From assembly GCF_948329515.1 (NCBI RefSeq), contig NZ_CAOJCN010000005.1:62001-126000 (forward strand): a stretch of 64,000 nucleotides of DNA, read 5' to 3'. Shown here one piece after another: positions 8,901 through 16,833 of the stretch (position 1 is the stretch's first letter; the number at the start of each line of letters is the position of its first letter). The notes below the pieces were generated by a model. The model made no database searches, was not told where the DNA came from, and was given only the letters and a program-made list of their open reading frames with translations. The position numbers and the translations under genes are program-made. Source of the stretch: Cohnella rhizoplanae (GTDB lineage Bacteria; Bacillota; Bacilli; Paenibacillales; Paenibacillaceae).

Positions 8901-11900
8901 GTGCGCGAGCGGCCGGAGTAGCCGTTCGTCAGATCGTACTCGAAATTCATCGCGTTGCCCAGACCTTCGCCGAACGGCGACGGCACGAGCGTCAGCGTGT
9001 TGTTGCCGCCGTTCGTATTGCGTCCATAGACGCCGGAGAGCTGCGCGCTGTCCGCATAAGCCGAGAAGTCGTCGAGCGCAACCTTGTACTTGCCTGGATC
9101 GACAGGCCCGCCGCCGTCCAGCGACTGCGCGAACAGCCAGTCGAACGGCTTCGCGCCGTACTTGGCGTCGGAGGCGTTGTCCAACACCGGCACCCACGAT
9201 TGATGCCCGTCATAGGTGACGCCGTCGTACACGACATCCGCGAACTCGGTATAACGGATGTTCCCGCCCAGCGCGGTGAGCGCCTCGCTCGCGGCACGGC
9301 TGTTCGATACGCCTATGGTTGTATCGCTGGCCGCATGGAACAGCCAGATCGGCACGTCCTTCAGCTTTTCATAATCGGCCGTCTTCAGGTCGAGATTGCC
9401 CGGCACGGTCGTCGTGCTGGCGATCGCGATCGCCCCGGCGTACAGCTTGGGCTCCTGCAGCAGCAGCTTCCAGGTGCGCGTGCCGCCGGCCGATGCGCCG
9501 ACGAGGTACACCCGCGACGGATCGATCCGGCTGTCGTCCGCCAGCAGCTTTTTCACGAGCGCGGTGACGCCGTCTACGATGTCGTCCGCCGCCCCGTGCG
9601 CCGCGCTGAACTGCGGCGCCAGCACGTACATGCCGCCGTACGCGGCCTGTGCGGCAGGCTCCGCGAACGCAGTCGCGCCCTTGCTCGAGAGCATCGGCAG
9701 CAGACCTTCGCTGCCCCGCTCGCCGTTGCCGTGCAGCCAGAGCACGAGCGGATACTTTTGCCCGGCCTGCTTGTTCTTAGGCACGAACAGATTGTACGCA
9801 TGCTCGCCGTTCGCGTCGGCATACGTGCCCTGCTCGAAGTCGTCGACGATCAGGTTCGTCTGCTTGCCCTGGACGTACTTGGCGCCCAGCGGCAGACGGG
9901 AACCGATCGCGGTCTTCTGCTTGACCGCGTAACCCAGATTGAGCAGCGTCGTCTGCCTCGCCGCCCCGTCCCAGGAGGTCGTCGCCGCTTCCGGCAGGTC
10001 CTTGCCGGTCTTGAATTCTAGCACGACGTAACGTCCCGCGGACGTACCCGCGCCGTCGATCTTGCCCGTGTCGTTGACGTAGGCATTCGTGGTCGTGCGG
10101 AGGCCTTCGTAAGCGACCGCGCCCGTGCCCGTCGCGTTGCGGACGGACACTTCGAAGGTGTTCTTGCCAATGTCCGACGCGTTCACCTTGGCGCCCATGT
10201 CGATGACGAGTCCCTTGACGTTCTGGCCCCAATCGTAGACTTCGGTCACCAGATCGTAGTTATAGGTTTGCGTCTCGACGCCGCCGCCGCCCTTCAGCGT
10301 GGAGGCGAATACCGGCGTATCGAGCAGAGACACCGTGTTCTTGTAAAAAGTACGCAGCGCATCGTCGGTGTTGTACACCCAGGCGTCGTCCGCCCAAGGC
10401 ATCATCATCGCGTAGTCCTTGTACTTCGCCAGTCCCGCCGTGTCGAGCAGCTTGAAGCTCTCGCCGATGCCGATCGGCTTCGGCCCTTCGGCGCCGCCCG
10501 CGTCCGCCGCGAACTGCTTCATCTGGGCGTAGTAGTCGTCGCCCTTGCTGCCGAGGCCGTTGGTGTAGGCGTCCAGCGTCAGGATGTCCCAGTAGTCGTT
10601 GCCCGGATTGTAGTCCTGCCAGTTCATCCGGTTGTCGAAGTCCTGCATGTTCCACATCCAGATCATGTTGTCCAGACCTTTGACGTTCACCAGGTAGTCC
10701 TTGGTCAGGCGGTAGAGCGCGGCCGTATTCTGCGGCACGCCGGCCCACCAGAAGGCATGCTGGTTCATCTCGTGGAAAGGACGGACCATCGGCACGACGC
10801 CGGAGTCCTCCAGCTGCTGCAGGTACTTGGCGTACTCGTCGAGACGCAGCTTCCAGTTGGCGTTCAGGTCGCCGCCGTCCGTGAGCAGGCTGGTCCATTG
10901 CTCCGGCGTAAGGTCGGTCTGCACCGCGTTCGCGCTGCCGGACCAGTCCGCGCCCAGCTTCTCCTCCTCGACCGTCCGGGTCGCGGACGGGACGTGGAAC
11001 ATGATGTTGATGAGCGCGCCGTCATTCCACTGGCGGATCGCTTCATCGATCATCCGCTGCCGGTTCGCGACGTCGTCCTTGAGGAACAGGAAGTCCCCGC
11101 TCCAGATGGCCGGTGTGACGCCGGTCGTCTCCATGATGCGGTCGGTCGTGATGCGCGGCCGCTCGTTCGGCTCTTTGTTGTGCATCGCCGACAGCGTGCC
11201 GTTGCCGGTCAGTGCCTTGAGGTATGCGAGCACGTTCACCGGCTCGGCGAGATCGCCGACGTCGATCGCGACCGTGCGGTTCACGTCGATATAATGCTGC
11301 TTGTTGCCTGCATACACGGTTACCTGCTTGATCGTGACCTCGACCGTGCCAGACTTGCGGAAGATCCCCTTGGAGGAGAACAGCCCCTCGTTCTTCAGGA
11401 TCTCGTCGTCGCTGCTGTCGTACAGCACCTGGAAGAGGTACGGCGTGGCGCCCGTCGTTCCCGCGCCCAGCGCGGCGATCGTCGTGTTGGCCTTGAGCAG
11501 CTTCATCAGCGTGTCGCTGCCGGTCGCCTGCCAGGCGTCGCTCTTGAAGTCGATCTTGAAGCTCGGCGCTTCCTTGGCCGGCGCGAGCTTGGAATATGAG
11601 ATGCTATCGATCGTCAGCGTACCGCCGCGGTTCTCCCCGCCGAGCTTCTTGACGTAGAAGCCTAGGCCGAGCAGCTTGGACGGGTCGAAGGTCGTGCCCG
11701 CGGTCAGCGGCTTGAACGCTTCGATCGGAATCTCGAGATACTGCGGCGTCTTGGCGGTGGCGCTGTAGCCGCGCAGGTCGAGCAGATCGAACTCGAACCA
11801 GCGGTCCGGCGCGCCGGAAGCGAGACGGATCAGCACGGTCTGGCCGCTGTTGCCGTTGCCCTGGAACCACAGCTTGATCGTCTTGGCGCCCGTGATGTCG

Positions 11901-14623
11901 AGGTCGAGCGCGCGGGAAGTCCCCGTGTAACCGTCCGGCCCGTTCGTGTTATAGGTCATCGCGAGCGCCTGCTTGCCGCTGCCGCCGAGCGGGGAAGCCT
12001 GAAGCGCGACGGAATTGGCGCCTCCAGTGACGTCCCTCGTGTAGGCCGCTGCCAGCGCGGCGCTGTCCGCATAGCCCTCGAAGTCGTCGATGGCGATCGT
12101 GCCGACCCTGCGCGTCTGGAAGGCCGGCGTGTCCTGGAGCGTCAGATTCGACTGATAGAACGTCTTGATCTTTTGCGCCGAGTTGTAGTCGAACGTATCG
12201 CCAGCCCACGGCATCGCGAACACCCAGTTCGGCTGCGCCGCGAGCTCTTCCTGCGTCGGCAGCACCCAGCACTCGCCGATGGCCATCGGCTTGTCGCCGG
12301 CGATCGCTACCGCCTGGTCGTAGTTGGCCTGCGTGTAGCCCTTGGAATCATATACATCCAGCGCGAACACGTCCCAATATTCTTCGCCCGGATTGAAGGA
12401 AGACCAGTCCGCGGCATCGTAGCCGTAGCTGTCGCCGTAGTTCTCGGGCAGATCCTGCACGTCCCACACCCAGATCAGATTATCCAGTCCCTTGACGTCG
12501 ACGAGGTAGTCGTGCGTCAGCCGGTACAGTTCCTTCGTATGCTCGGGATTGCCCGCCCACCAGAACACATGCTGGTTCATCTCGTGGAAAGGACGGAACA
12601 TCGCGGTCACGCCCGCCTGCTTGAGCTGGATCAGGTACCGGTAATATTCGTCGAGGCGTTTCTTCCAGTTGTCGTTCAGCTCGCCGCCGTCGGTCAGCAG
12701 ACTGTCCCATTGCGCTTCGCTGAGGTATGCCTGCACGCCGTTCTGATCGGCGGTCGCCGTACGGTCGTCCCAAGTGGCGCCTGCCTTTTCCTGCTCGACC
12801 GTGCGGTTCGGCGGCGCTACGTGCAGCATGATATTGACGAGCGCGCCGTCGTTCCATTGGCGGATCGCTTCATTAATCATCGTCTGCCGCGCGTTCACGT
12901 CCCGCGCCTGGTACAGGAAGTCGCCGCTCCAGATCGCGGGCGTCTCGCCCGTCGCGGCGAGCAGCCGGTCGGTCGTCTCGCGCGGGTTCGTGTTCGGCTC
13001 CTTGTTGTGCATGGCCGTCAGCACGCCTTGGCCTCGCAGCCCCTTCAGGTAATCGAGCACGTCGACGGCCGGTTCCAGATTCGAGACCTCGATCGTGAGC
13101 TCGCCGGTCACCGCGATCTCCTTGACCGAACCGTTAATCTCGGCCTGCACGGACTGCAGCTTGACGCGCACGGAGCCGGGCTGGCGGAACAGTCCTTTGT
13201 AGACATAACCGTTGACGTTGGCCAGAATCTCGGGCTTGCTGCTCTCGTACTTGACGCCCACGATGCGCCCGTCGTCGGATACGGTCGCGGCGGCGTTCAG
13301 CACGGACAGCAGGTTGTCGCTGCCTTGGGCGGTCAGGCTGGTCTCGTCAAACTTGACCTCGCCGCCGCCCGCCTGCTCCGAGCCGCTCGGCACGAGGCGG
13401 ACGATGTTGTCCATCGTGAGGCTCGAGGACGCCGCGATGCCGGAGCCGGTCTTGTTGACGTAGAGCGCGATGCCCTTCATCTGATCCGGCGCGAGCGTCA
13501 TGCCGCTCGCCTTGGGCGTGAACAGGGCGATCGGGACGATCAGGTGCTGCGTCGCGGTCGATGTCGGGTCGAAGCCCGGCACATTGTTCAGATGGGCCTC
13601 CATCGAGGAGCTGGCGCCACTCGTAAGCTGGAGCAGGATGTCCTGCCCGAGCCCGTCGCCCGTGAAGTCGAGCGCGACGGCGCCGGTGCCCGTCCAGTCC
13701 TGGCCTGCCAGCGACTTGACCGCGCCGGTGTAGCCCTTGCTGTTGAACGACGCGGCATCATACGCGAAGGTCATCGCCTTGCCGGCGCCTTGGGCCGCCA
13801 GCGTGCGGGCGTTAGTGCCGCCGCTCGCGTTGGGCGCCCATGCCGCGGCGAGCGCGGCGTCGTCGGCGTAGCCGTCGAAGCTGTCGACGGCGAGCGCCTT
13901 GGCGAAGATGAGCTTCGCTTCGTCGAGCGTGACGCTGCCCTGACCCGAGCCGCCCATGTACATGGCGAAGGAGACGACGCTGTCCGTGCTCGGGATCGGC
14001 GCGGTGCCGCCCTTGACCGTGAACTCGGCGATCGGGATGACCAGATGCTGCGGCTCGGCGCTGTTCGGGTCGAATCCGGCATGCTTCTTCAGGTCGGCCT
14101 CATAGGAGGTGCCCGGCCAGGCTTCGCCGATGTTGAGCTGCAGGATCGGGTTCGGAATGGCCGTGTCCGCCTGCACCGTCAGCTCGATCGCGGCCAGTCC
14201 CGGCCATGCGCCGTTCTGCGGCAGCGCGGCGCCGATATCGCGGCGCAGGATGACGCCGTTGTAGCCTTGCGCGAGATCGTAGTTGAATCGAAGCGCCTTG
14301 CCATACTCGGCGCCAAGCGGCGAATCGGGGAAGACGACCGAGCCGGACGTGCCCGGATTGCGGCTGTACTTGGCCGGGTCGGCGGCGTCGAAGTTGTCGA
14401 GGACGACTTTGAATTCGGGGCCGAGCAGTCCGAGATTGCTCTGCGGGTAGGCGGCGGCGATAACGGACATCGAGGTAGCGGTAATTCCCGCTGCGTCAGC
14501 CAGGCCCTCGCCTTCTGCCGCGGCCCTCGCCGTCAACGGACTCGAGAATAAAGGAGTGATCATCATGACTGATAGCAGCATTGCCAATCCTGAGCGAAGT
14601 CTCTTTTTACTTGGCAATTCCAT
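5987..14623 (-). CDS. Giant SLH-anchored enzyme with three GH26 mannanase modules and one esterase module
   Basis: This 2878-residue secreted protein has a signal peptide (about 1-35, ending ARAAA). Two carbohydrate-binding-like beta-sandwiches (55-415) and an Ig-like domain (about 425-510) follow. GH26 module 1 (516-840) carries acid/base Glu681 in RPFHEMN and nucleophile Glu784 in IGEC. Next come another beta-sandwich and Ig-like domain, then GH26 module 2 (1129-1440; Glu1285, Glu1388). An Ig-like domain plus alpha/beta-hydrolase esterase (about 1450-1830, nucleophile Ser1711 in GASAGG) comes next. A fourth beta-sandwich and a third Ig-like domain precede GH26 module 3 (2116-2460; Glu2281, Glu2404). 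A Pro/Gly/Thr linker leads to three SLH repeats (2701-2878) for cell-wall attachment. GH26 enzymes hydrolyse beta-1,4-mannan, and the esterase may remove acetyl groups. AGGAGG is only 3 bases before the ATG but 9 before an in-frame TTG at 14617, which may be the true start. Confidence 0.9.
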   Translation of the reverse strand: MELPSKKRLRSGLAMLLSVMMITPLFSSPLTARAAAEGEGLADAAGITATSMSVIAAAYPQSNLGLLGPEFKVVLDNFDAADPAKYSRNPGTSGSVVFPDSPLGAEYGKALRFNYDLAQGYNGVILRRDIGAALPQNGAWPGLAAIELTVQADTAIPNPILQLNIGEAWPGTSYEADLKKHAGFDPNSAEPQHLVIPIAEFTVKGGTAPIPSTDSVVSFAMYMGGSGQGSVTLDEAKLIFAKALAVDSFDGYADDAALAAAWAPNASGGTNARTLAAQGAGKAMTFAYDAASFNSKGYTGAVKSLAGQDWTGTGAVALDFTGDGLGQDILLQLTSGASSSMEAHLNNVPGFDPTSTATQHLIVPIALFTPKASGMTLAPDQMKGIALYVNKTGSGIAASSSLTMDNIVRLVPSGSEQAGGGEVKFDETSLTAQGSDNLLSVLNAAATVSDDGRIVGVKYESSKPEILANVNGYVYKGLFRQPGSVRVKLQSVQAEINGSVKEIAVTGELTIEVSNLEPAVDVLDYLKGLRGQGVLTAMHNKEPNTNPRETTDRLLAATGETPAIWSGDFLYQARDVNARQTMINEAIRQWNDGALVNIMLHVAPPNRTVEQEKAGATWDDRTATADQNGVQAYLSEAQWDSLLTDGGELNDNWKKRLDEYYRYLIQLKQAGVTAMFRPFHEMNQHVFWWAGNPEHTKELYRLTHDYLVDVKGLDNLIWVWDVQDLPENYGDSYGYDAADWSSFNPGEEYWDVFALDVYDSKGYTQANYDQAVAIAGDKPMAIGECWVLPTQEELAAQPNWVFAMPWAGDTFDYNSAQKIKTFYQSNLTLQDTPAFQTRRVGTIAIDDFEGYADSAALAAAYTRDVTGGANSVALQASPLGGSGKQALAMTYNTNGPDGYTGTSRALDLDITGAKTIKLWFQGNGNSGQTVLIRLASGAPDRWFEFDLLDLRGYSATAKTPQYLEIPIEAFKPLTAGTTFDPSKLLGLGFYVKKLGGENRGGTLTIDSISYSKLAPAKEAPSFKIDFKSDAWQATGSDTLMKLLKANTTIAALGAGTTGATPYLFQVLYDSSDDEILKNEGLFSSKGIFRKSGTVEVTIKQVTVYAGNKQHYIDVNRTVAIDVGDLAEPVNVLAYLKALTGNGTLSAMHNKEPNERPRITTDRIMETTGVTPAIWSGDFLFLKDDVANRQRMIDEAIRQWNDGALINIMFHVPSATRTVEEEKLGADWSGSANAVQTDLTPEQWTSLLTDGGDLNANWKLRLDEYAKYLQQLEDSGVVPMVRPFHEMNQHAFWWAGVPQNTAALYRLTKDYLVNVKGLDNMIWMWNMQDFDNRMNWQDYNPGNDYWDILTLDAYTNGLGSKGDDYYAQMKQFAADAGGAEGPKPIGIGESFKLLDTAGLAKYKDYAMMMPWADDAWVYNTDDALRTFYKNTVSLLDTPVFASTLKGGGGVETQTYNYDLVTEVYDWGQNVKGLVIDMGAKVNASDIGKNTFEVSVRNATGTGAVAYEGLRTTTNAYVNDTGKIDGAGTSAGRYVVLEFKTGKDLPEAATTSWDGAARQTTLLNLGYAVKQKTAIGSRLPLGAKYVQGKQTNLIVDDFEQGTYADANGEHAYNLFVPKNKQAGQKYPLVLWLHGNGERGSEGLLPMLSSKGATAFAEPAAQAAYGGMYVLAPQFSAAHGAADDIVDGVTALVKKLLADDSRIDPSRVYLVGASAGGTRTWKLLLQEPKLYAGAIAIASTTTVPGNLDLKTADYEKLKDVPIWLFHAASDTTIGVSNSRAASEALTALGGNIRYTEFADVVYDGVTYDGHQSWVPVLDNASDAKYGAKPFDWLFAQSLDGGGPVDPGKYKVALDDFSAYADSAQLSGVYGRNTNGGNNTLTLVPSPFGEGLGNAMNFEYDLTNGYSGRSRTVNGYWPGLEAVELRVQTDGKGQDILLQLSDGASYEAHLNNVAGFDKTSTAPQHLVIPIGEFKRKEGSGTLNTKGVASFALYVNKVGNATGGALILDEIQLVFGEKPVLPEISFAQTELQADGVGNLISLLNEHATLPAGAKIVQATYESSDASVLPNFDRFVPKGDFLKEGHTNITLKQVKLYQDGTTFTIDVNAELSVAVGHLAPAVDVVDYLKQLTGHGMLSAMHHDQSYSNPAANDVLHQRVANEFGVYPALYSADFLTGGTVPYRQNMIDEIKRQWTNGSLVQIMFHVSPPQYTVAQEAEGGWGGDTAPETLPSPNRIFSYLYNDQWKDLLTDGTELNANWKLRMDEYAKFLQQLEDAGVTVMLRPFHEMNQHVFWWGGRPGPEGSAALYRMFHDYMEKEKGLTNIIWVWNIQDLPDNYGYADGDAKFDRYEGLDGGLAEYDANDWNSFNPGKDYYDILSVDFYDPLGYQQRHYEQAKRIAAADGKPMIIGETFVFPTQEEQAAQPDWTLAMPWGIRTWNYNTKDAMEAFYRNSIGIEGLPRFATRDNSVQEPPVDPGTGNPDTGNPGTATPPAGNAGTVVSDGKVAVKATPDAQGNIAVTLSADDVKKAVAGAKDGRLQIAIETGAASIAGTATVRLPLQDILSAAAASGVGEIAVTANGATIVVRTDAGLLAANAQQLTLTIAKVEAASLSADAKSKIGDRPVYELNLTVDGAKPASFGVNGGAVSVTLDYKPKAGEQAHKLVVYPIAEDGTLAPVKRTAVDASAGTIAFKPQHFSRYAIGYADVTFGDLAGAAWAQEAIEALAAREIASGTGAGKFEPGRAVTRAEFLQLLLEALDLKDAQATASFDDVATDAWYYGAVATGAKLGIVKGRADGTFGAGDTITREDMAVMLSRALAPAGPQSASGQAAAFKDQASIADYAREAVQELAEAGLINGFADGTFAPKGQATRAQAAQVIYKLLGLK

Positions 14624-14664
14624 TTGCCTCCTTCGAGATATGAGTTCACCGGCGCGTCGGCGCC

Positions 14665-14694
14665 GTCAAGCAGTCAAGCAGTCAAGCAGTCAAG
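14665..14694 (-). repeat. Octamer tandem repeat upstream of the giant gene
   Basis: On the minus strand CTTGACTG is repeated three times and followed by a near copy, CTTGACGG. The last copy ends about 41 bases before the ATG at 14623. Each unit contains a TTGAC -35-like hexamer, so unit number could alter promoter geometry. No matching -10 box at 17 bases is obvious. Confidence 0.75.
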
Positions 14695-14766
14695 AATGGG
14701 CAACCGCTGCGCTGCGGCTGCCCGGTACGGTGCGAGGTCGGGGGGCGGGTAAAGTCGATCCGCCGA

Positions 14767-14968
14767 TTGTTCTCGGGCAAGATCACTTTGAATCACTGGC
14801 GAGCGTCCGTCCGCCGTTTGTTCTCAGGCAGGATCACTTCGACCCTCCGTCGCGCGTCCGCCCGCCATTTGTTCTCGGTCAGGATCACTTCGCCCCCCGT
14901 CGCGCGTCTGCCCGCCATTTGTTCTCGGTCAGGATCACTTCGACCCTCCGTCGCGCGTCCCGCCCGCC
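14767..14968. repeat. About four copies of a 50-51-base tandem repeat
   Basis: Copies begin at about 14767, 14818, 14869 and 14919. Each begins TTGTTCTC, followed by GATCAC and, after a variable stretch, GCGCGTC or a close variant. Copy 1 is the most diverged and copies 2-4 are nearly identical. Copy 3 is one base shorter, so the array is not a clean coding repeat. It lies just downstream of the permease stop on the minus strand and may sit in the operon's 3' untranslated region. Confidence 0.85.
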
Positions 14969-14989
14969 TCTTCCTCGTTTCCCCCGGAC

Positions 14990-15823
14990 TCACCCCTTCA
15001 CCGCACCGTTCGTCACGCCCGAGAAGATAAAGCGCTGCAGAAACAAGTACAGCACGACGGTGGGGATCATGATGAGCAGGATGATGGCGCAGATGTAGCC
15101 CCACTCCGCCTGGTTGTTGCTCGCGAAGCGCATGATCGACGTCGATACGACCGCCAGCTCCGACTTGGGCATATACAGGAACGGGATGTAGAGCTCGTTG
15201 TAGATGTTGATCGTCTTGAGGATAACGAGCGTCGCCGTCGCCGGTCCGAGCAGCGGGAAGATGATCGAGCGGTAGATGCGCCACAGGCTCGCGCCGTCCA
15301 TCATCGCGCTCTCGTCGAGCTCGTACGGAATGTTGCGGATGAACTGCAGGTAGATGTAGATCTGGATGACGTCGGCCCCGATGAACAGGATGACCGGCGC
15401 GTACAGCGAGTTGTACAGTCCCATCCACTTGATGACCGAAAAGACGACGACCTGCGTCGTGATCGTCGGTACGATCGTCGCGAACAGGAATGCGCCGAGC
15501 ACCAGCTTCTTGCCCTTGAACTCGAGTCGTCCGAGGCAGTAGGCCATCATCGTGCCGAGCACGACGTTGCCGACGAGCGACAGCGCGACGATGTAGACGG
15601 TGTTGCCGAACGAGTGCCACAGATGCGTGCGCTCGACGACGACATGGAAGTTGTCGAAGTTCAGGAAGCTCCGCGGCAGCGCGAACGGGTCGTTGCCCTC
15701 GTCGCCTCGCTTGAAGGCGTTGACGACGACGACATAGGGCGGGAACAGGACGATGAAGGAGGCGAAGAGCAGCACGACGTACTTGAGCCACTGCACCGGA
15801 TCCCGCCTGACGGACCTGCTCAT
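14990..15823 (-). CDS. Carbohydrate ABC transporter permease (MalG-like)
   Basis: The 277-residue inner-membrane protein has six predicted helices and the EAA loop ELDESAMMDGASLWRIYRSI (about residues 185-205), which docks the ATPase. It ends with the FSGVTNGAVKG tail common to CUT1 MalG-type subunits. The ATG at 15823 overlaps the previous permease's stop by four bases (ATGA), so a longer in-frame extension is rejected. It pairs with the genes at 15820 and 16834 to import an oligosaccharide, most likely manno-oligosaccharides given the adjacent GH26 gene. Confidence 0.9.
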   Translation of the reverse strand: MSRSVRRDPVQWLKYVVLLFASFIVLFPPYVVVVNAFKRGDEGNDPFALPRSFLNFDNFHVVVERTHLWHSFGNTVYIVALSLVGNVVLGTMMAYCLGRLEFKGKKLVLGAFLFATIVPTITTQVVVFSVIKWMGLYNSLYAPVILFIGADVIQIYIYLQFIRNIPYELDESAMMDGASLWRIYRSIIFPLLGPATATLVILKTINIYNELYIPFLYMPKSELAVVSTSIMRFASNNQAEWGYICAIILLIMIPTVVLYLFLQRFIFSGVTNGAVKG

Positions 15824-16713
15824 GCGTCCTTCCCCCCTCTCCCGATGACCAGGTTTTGCAAGCTCAGCACGACGACGACGATCAGCAGCAGTACGACGCT
15901 CATCGCGGAGGCAAGGCCGAAGTTGTTGAACTGGAACGCGGTGTTGATCGTTTTGAAAAGGAACGTCTCGCTTGCCCCGGCCGGTCCGCCCTTCGTCAGC
16001 ACGAACGGCAGGTCGAAGACGGCGAGCGCGCCGCTCAGCGTCAGGAACATGTTGAGCTGGATGATCTTCGTCAGATTCGGCAGCGTCAGCCGCGCCAGCT
16101 TCTGCCAACGGCCTGCGCCGTCGATTTCTGCCGCCTCGTACATGTCGGCCGGGATCGACTGGAGCGCTCCCAGGTAGATGACCATGTTGTAGCCGAGGAA
16201 GCGCCACATGCTGATCGAAGCGAGCGAGAAGTTGACGAGCGACGTGTTGCCGAGCCAGCTCGTCCGGGCCAGGCCGTCGAGGCCGATCGCGCCGAGGAGG
16301 ATGTTAAGCGAGCCGTTCGTCGTGTCGAACACATATTGGAACATGAAGGCGACGGCGACGGCATTCATGATGAACGGCAGGAACATCAGAACGCGGAAGC
16401 CGTTCCTTCCGCGGAGTTTCGAATTCAGGATGACGGCGAACACGATCGCGATTGCGTTCTGCGCGATGCCGACGACGGCGTAGGGAATCTGGTTCAGGAA
16501 GACGCCGAACAGGTCGCGATTCGTGAATACCTCAACGAAGTTGGCGAACCCGATCCACGTCGGATTGGCTTCGAGACCGTCCCAGTCGGTGAAGCTCATC
16601 CAGACGAGCTTGACGGCCGGGTAGAAGGTGAACAGCGCGAGCAGGGCCAGCGGCACGGACATGAAGCAGAGCAGTATGATTCTCTTTTGGGTTTGATAGC
16701 TAAGTCCGTTCAT
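15820..16713 (-). CDS. Carbohydrate ABC transporter permease (MalF-like)
   Basis: The 297-residue protein has six predicted helices. Its EAA loop YEAAEIDGAGRWQKLARLTL lies in the last third, and TKGGPAGASET follows, as usual for MalF-like CUT1 permeases. GGGGTGG lies just upstream of the ATG at 16713. A GTG nine bases earlier is possible but leaves no room for a ribosome-binding site. It follows the solute-binding protein gene after 120 bases without a gene and is coupled to the next permease. Confidence 0.88.
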   Translation of the reverse strand: MNGLSYQTQKRIILLCFMSVPLALLALFTFYPAVKLVWMSFTDWDGLEANPTWIGFANFVEVFTNRDLFGVFLNQIPYAVVGIAQNAIAIVFAVILNSKLRGRNGFRVLMFLPFIMNAVAVAFMFQYVFDTTNGSLNILLGAIGLDGLARTSWLGNTSLVNFSLASISMWRFLGYNMVIYLGALQSIPADMYEAAEIDGAGRWQKLARLTLPNLTKIIQLNMFLTLSGALAVFDLPFVLTKGGPAGASETFLFKTINTAFQFNNFGLASAMSVVLLLIVVVVLSLQNLVIGRGGKDA

Positions 16714-16833
16714 TTCTCCCACCCCGGATTTGATCTGTGCATCGAACGCGGCTGCGCCGGCCGGCGGAGAGGACTCTCTCTTCGGAAAAGCTTCCCTCGC
16801 CGTCGGCGCTGCGCGGTCCGATGCGCGTCCAGC

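Larger units (their letters stand above)
14624..14989. other. Repeat-rich intergenic region between the mannanase gene and the ABC permease
   Basis: There is no gene in these 366 bases. From right to left on the minus strand it holds about four copies of a 50-51-base tandem repeat, a GC-rich spacer, the CTTGACTG octamer array and the ribosome-binding site of the giant gene. The repeat stretch can be translated in one minus-strand frame, but that frame has no start of its own and reads back out of frame through the permease. Confidence 0.6.

Noticed and set aside
12173..14551. Long plus-strand open frame antisense to the giant mannanase gene
   Set aside because: It is a shadow frame caused by high GC at third positions. 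The peptide is Arg/His/Val-rich without domains, and there is no ribosome-binding site.
14767..14968. CRISPR array
   Set aside because: The repeats are direct tandem copies without unique spacers, and no cas genes are present.
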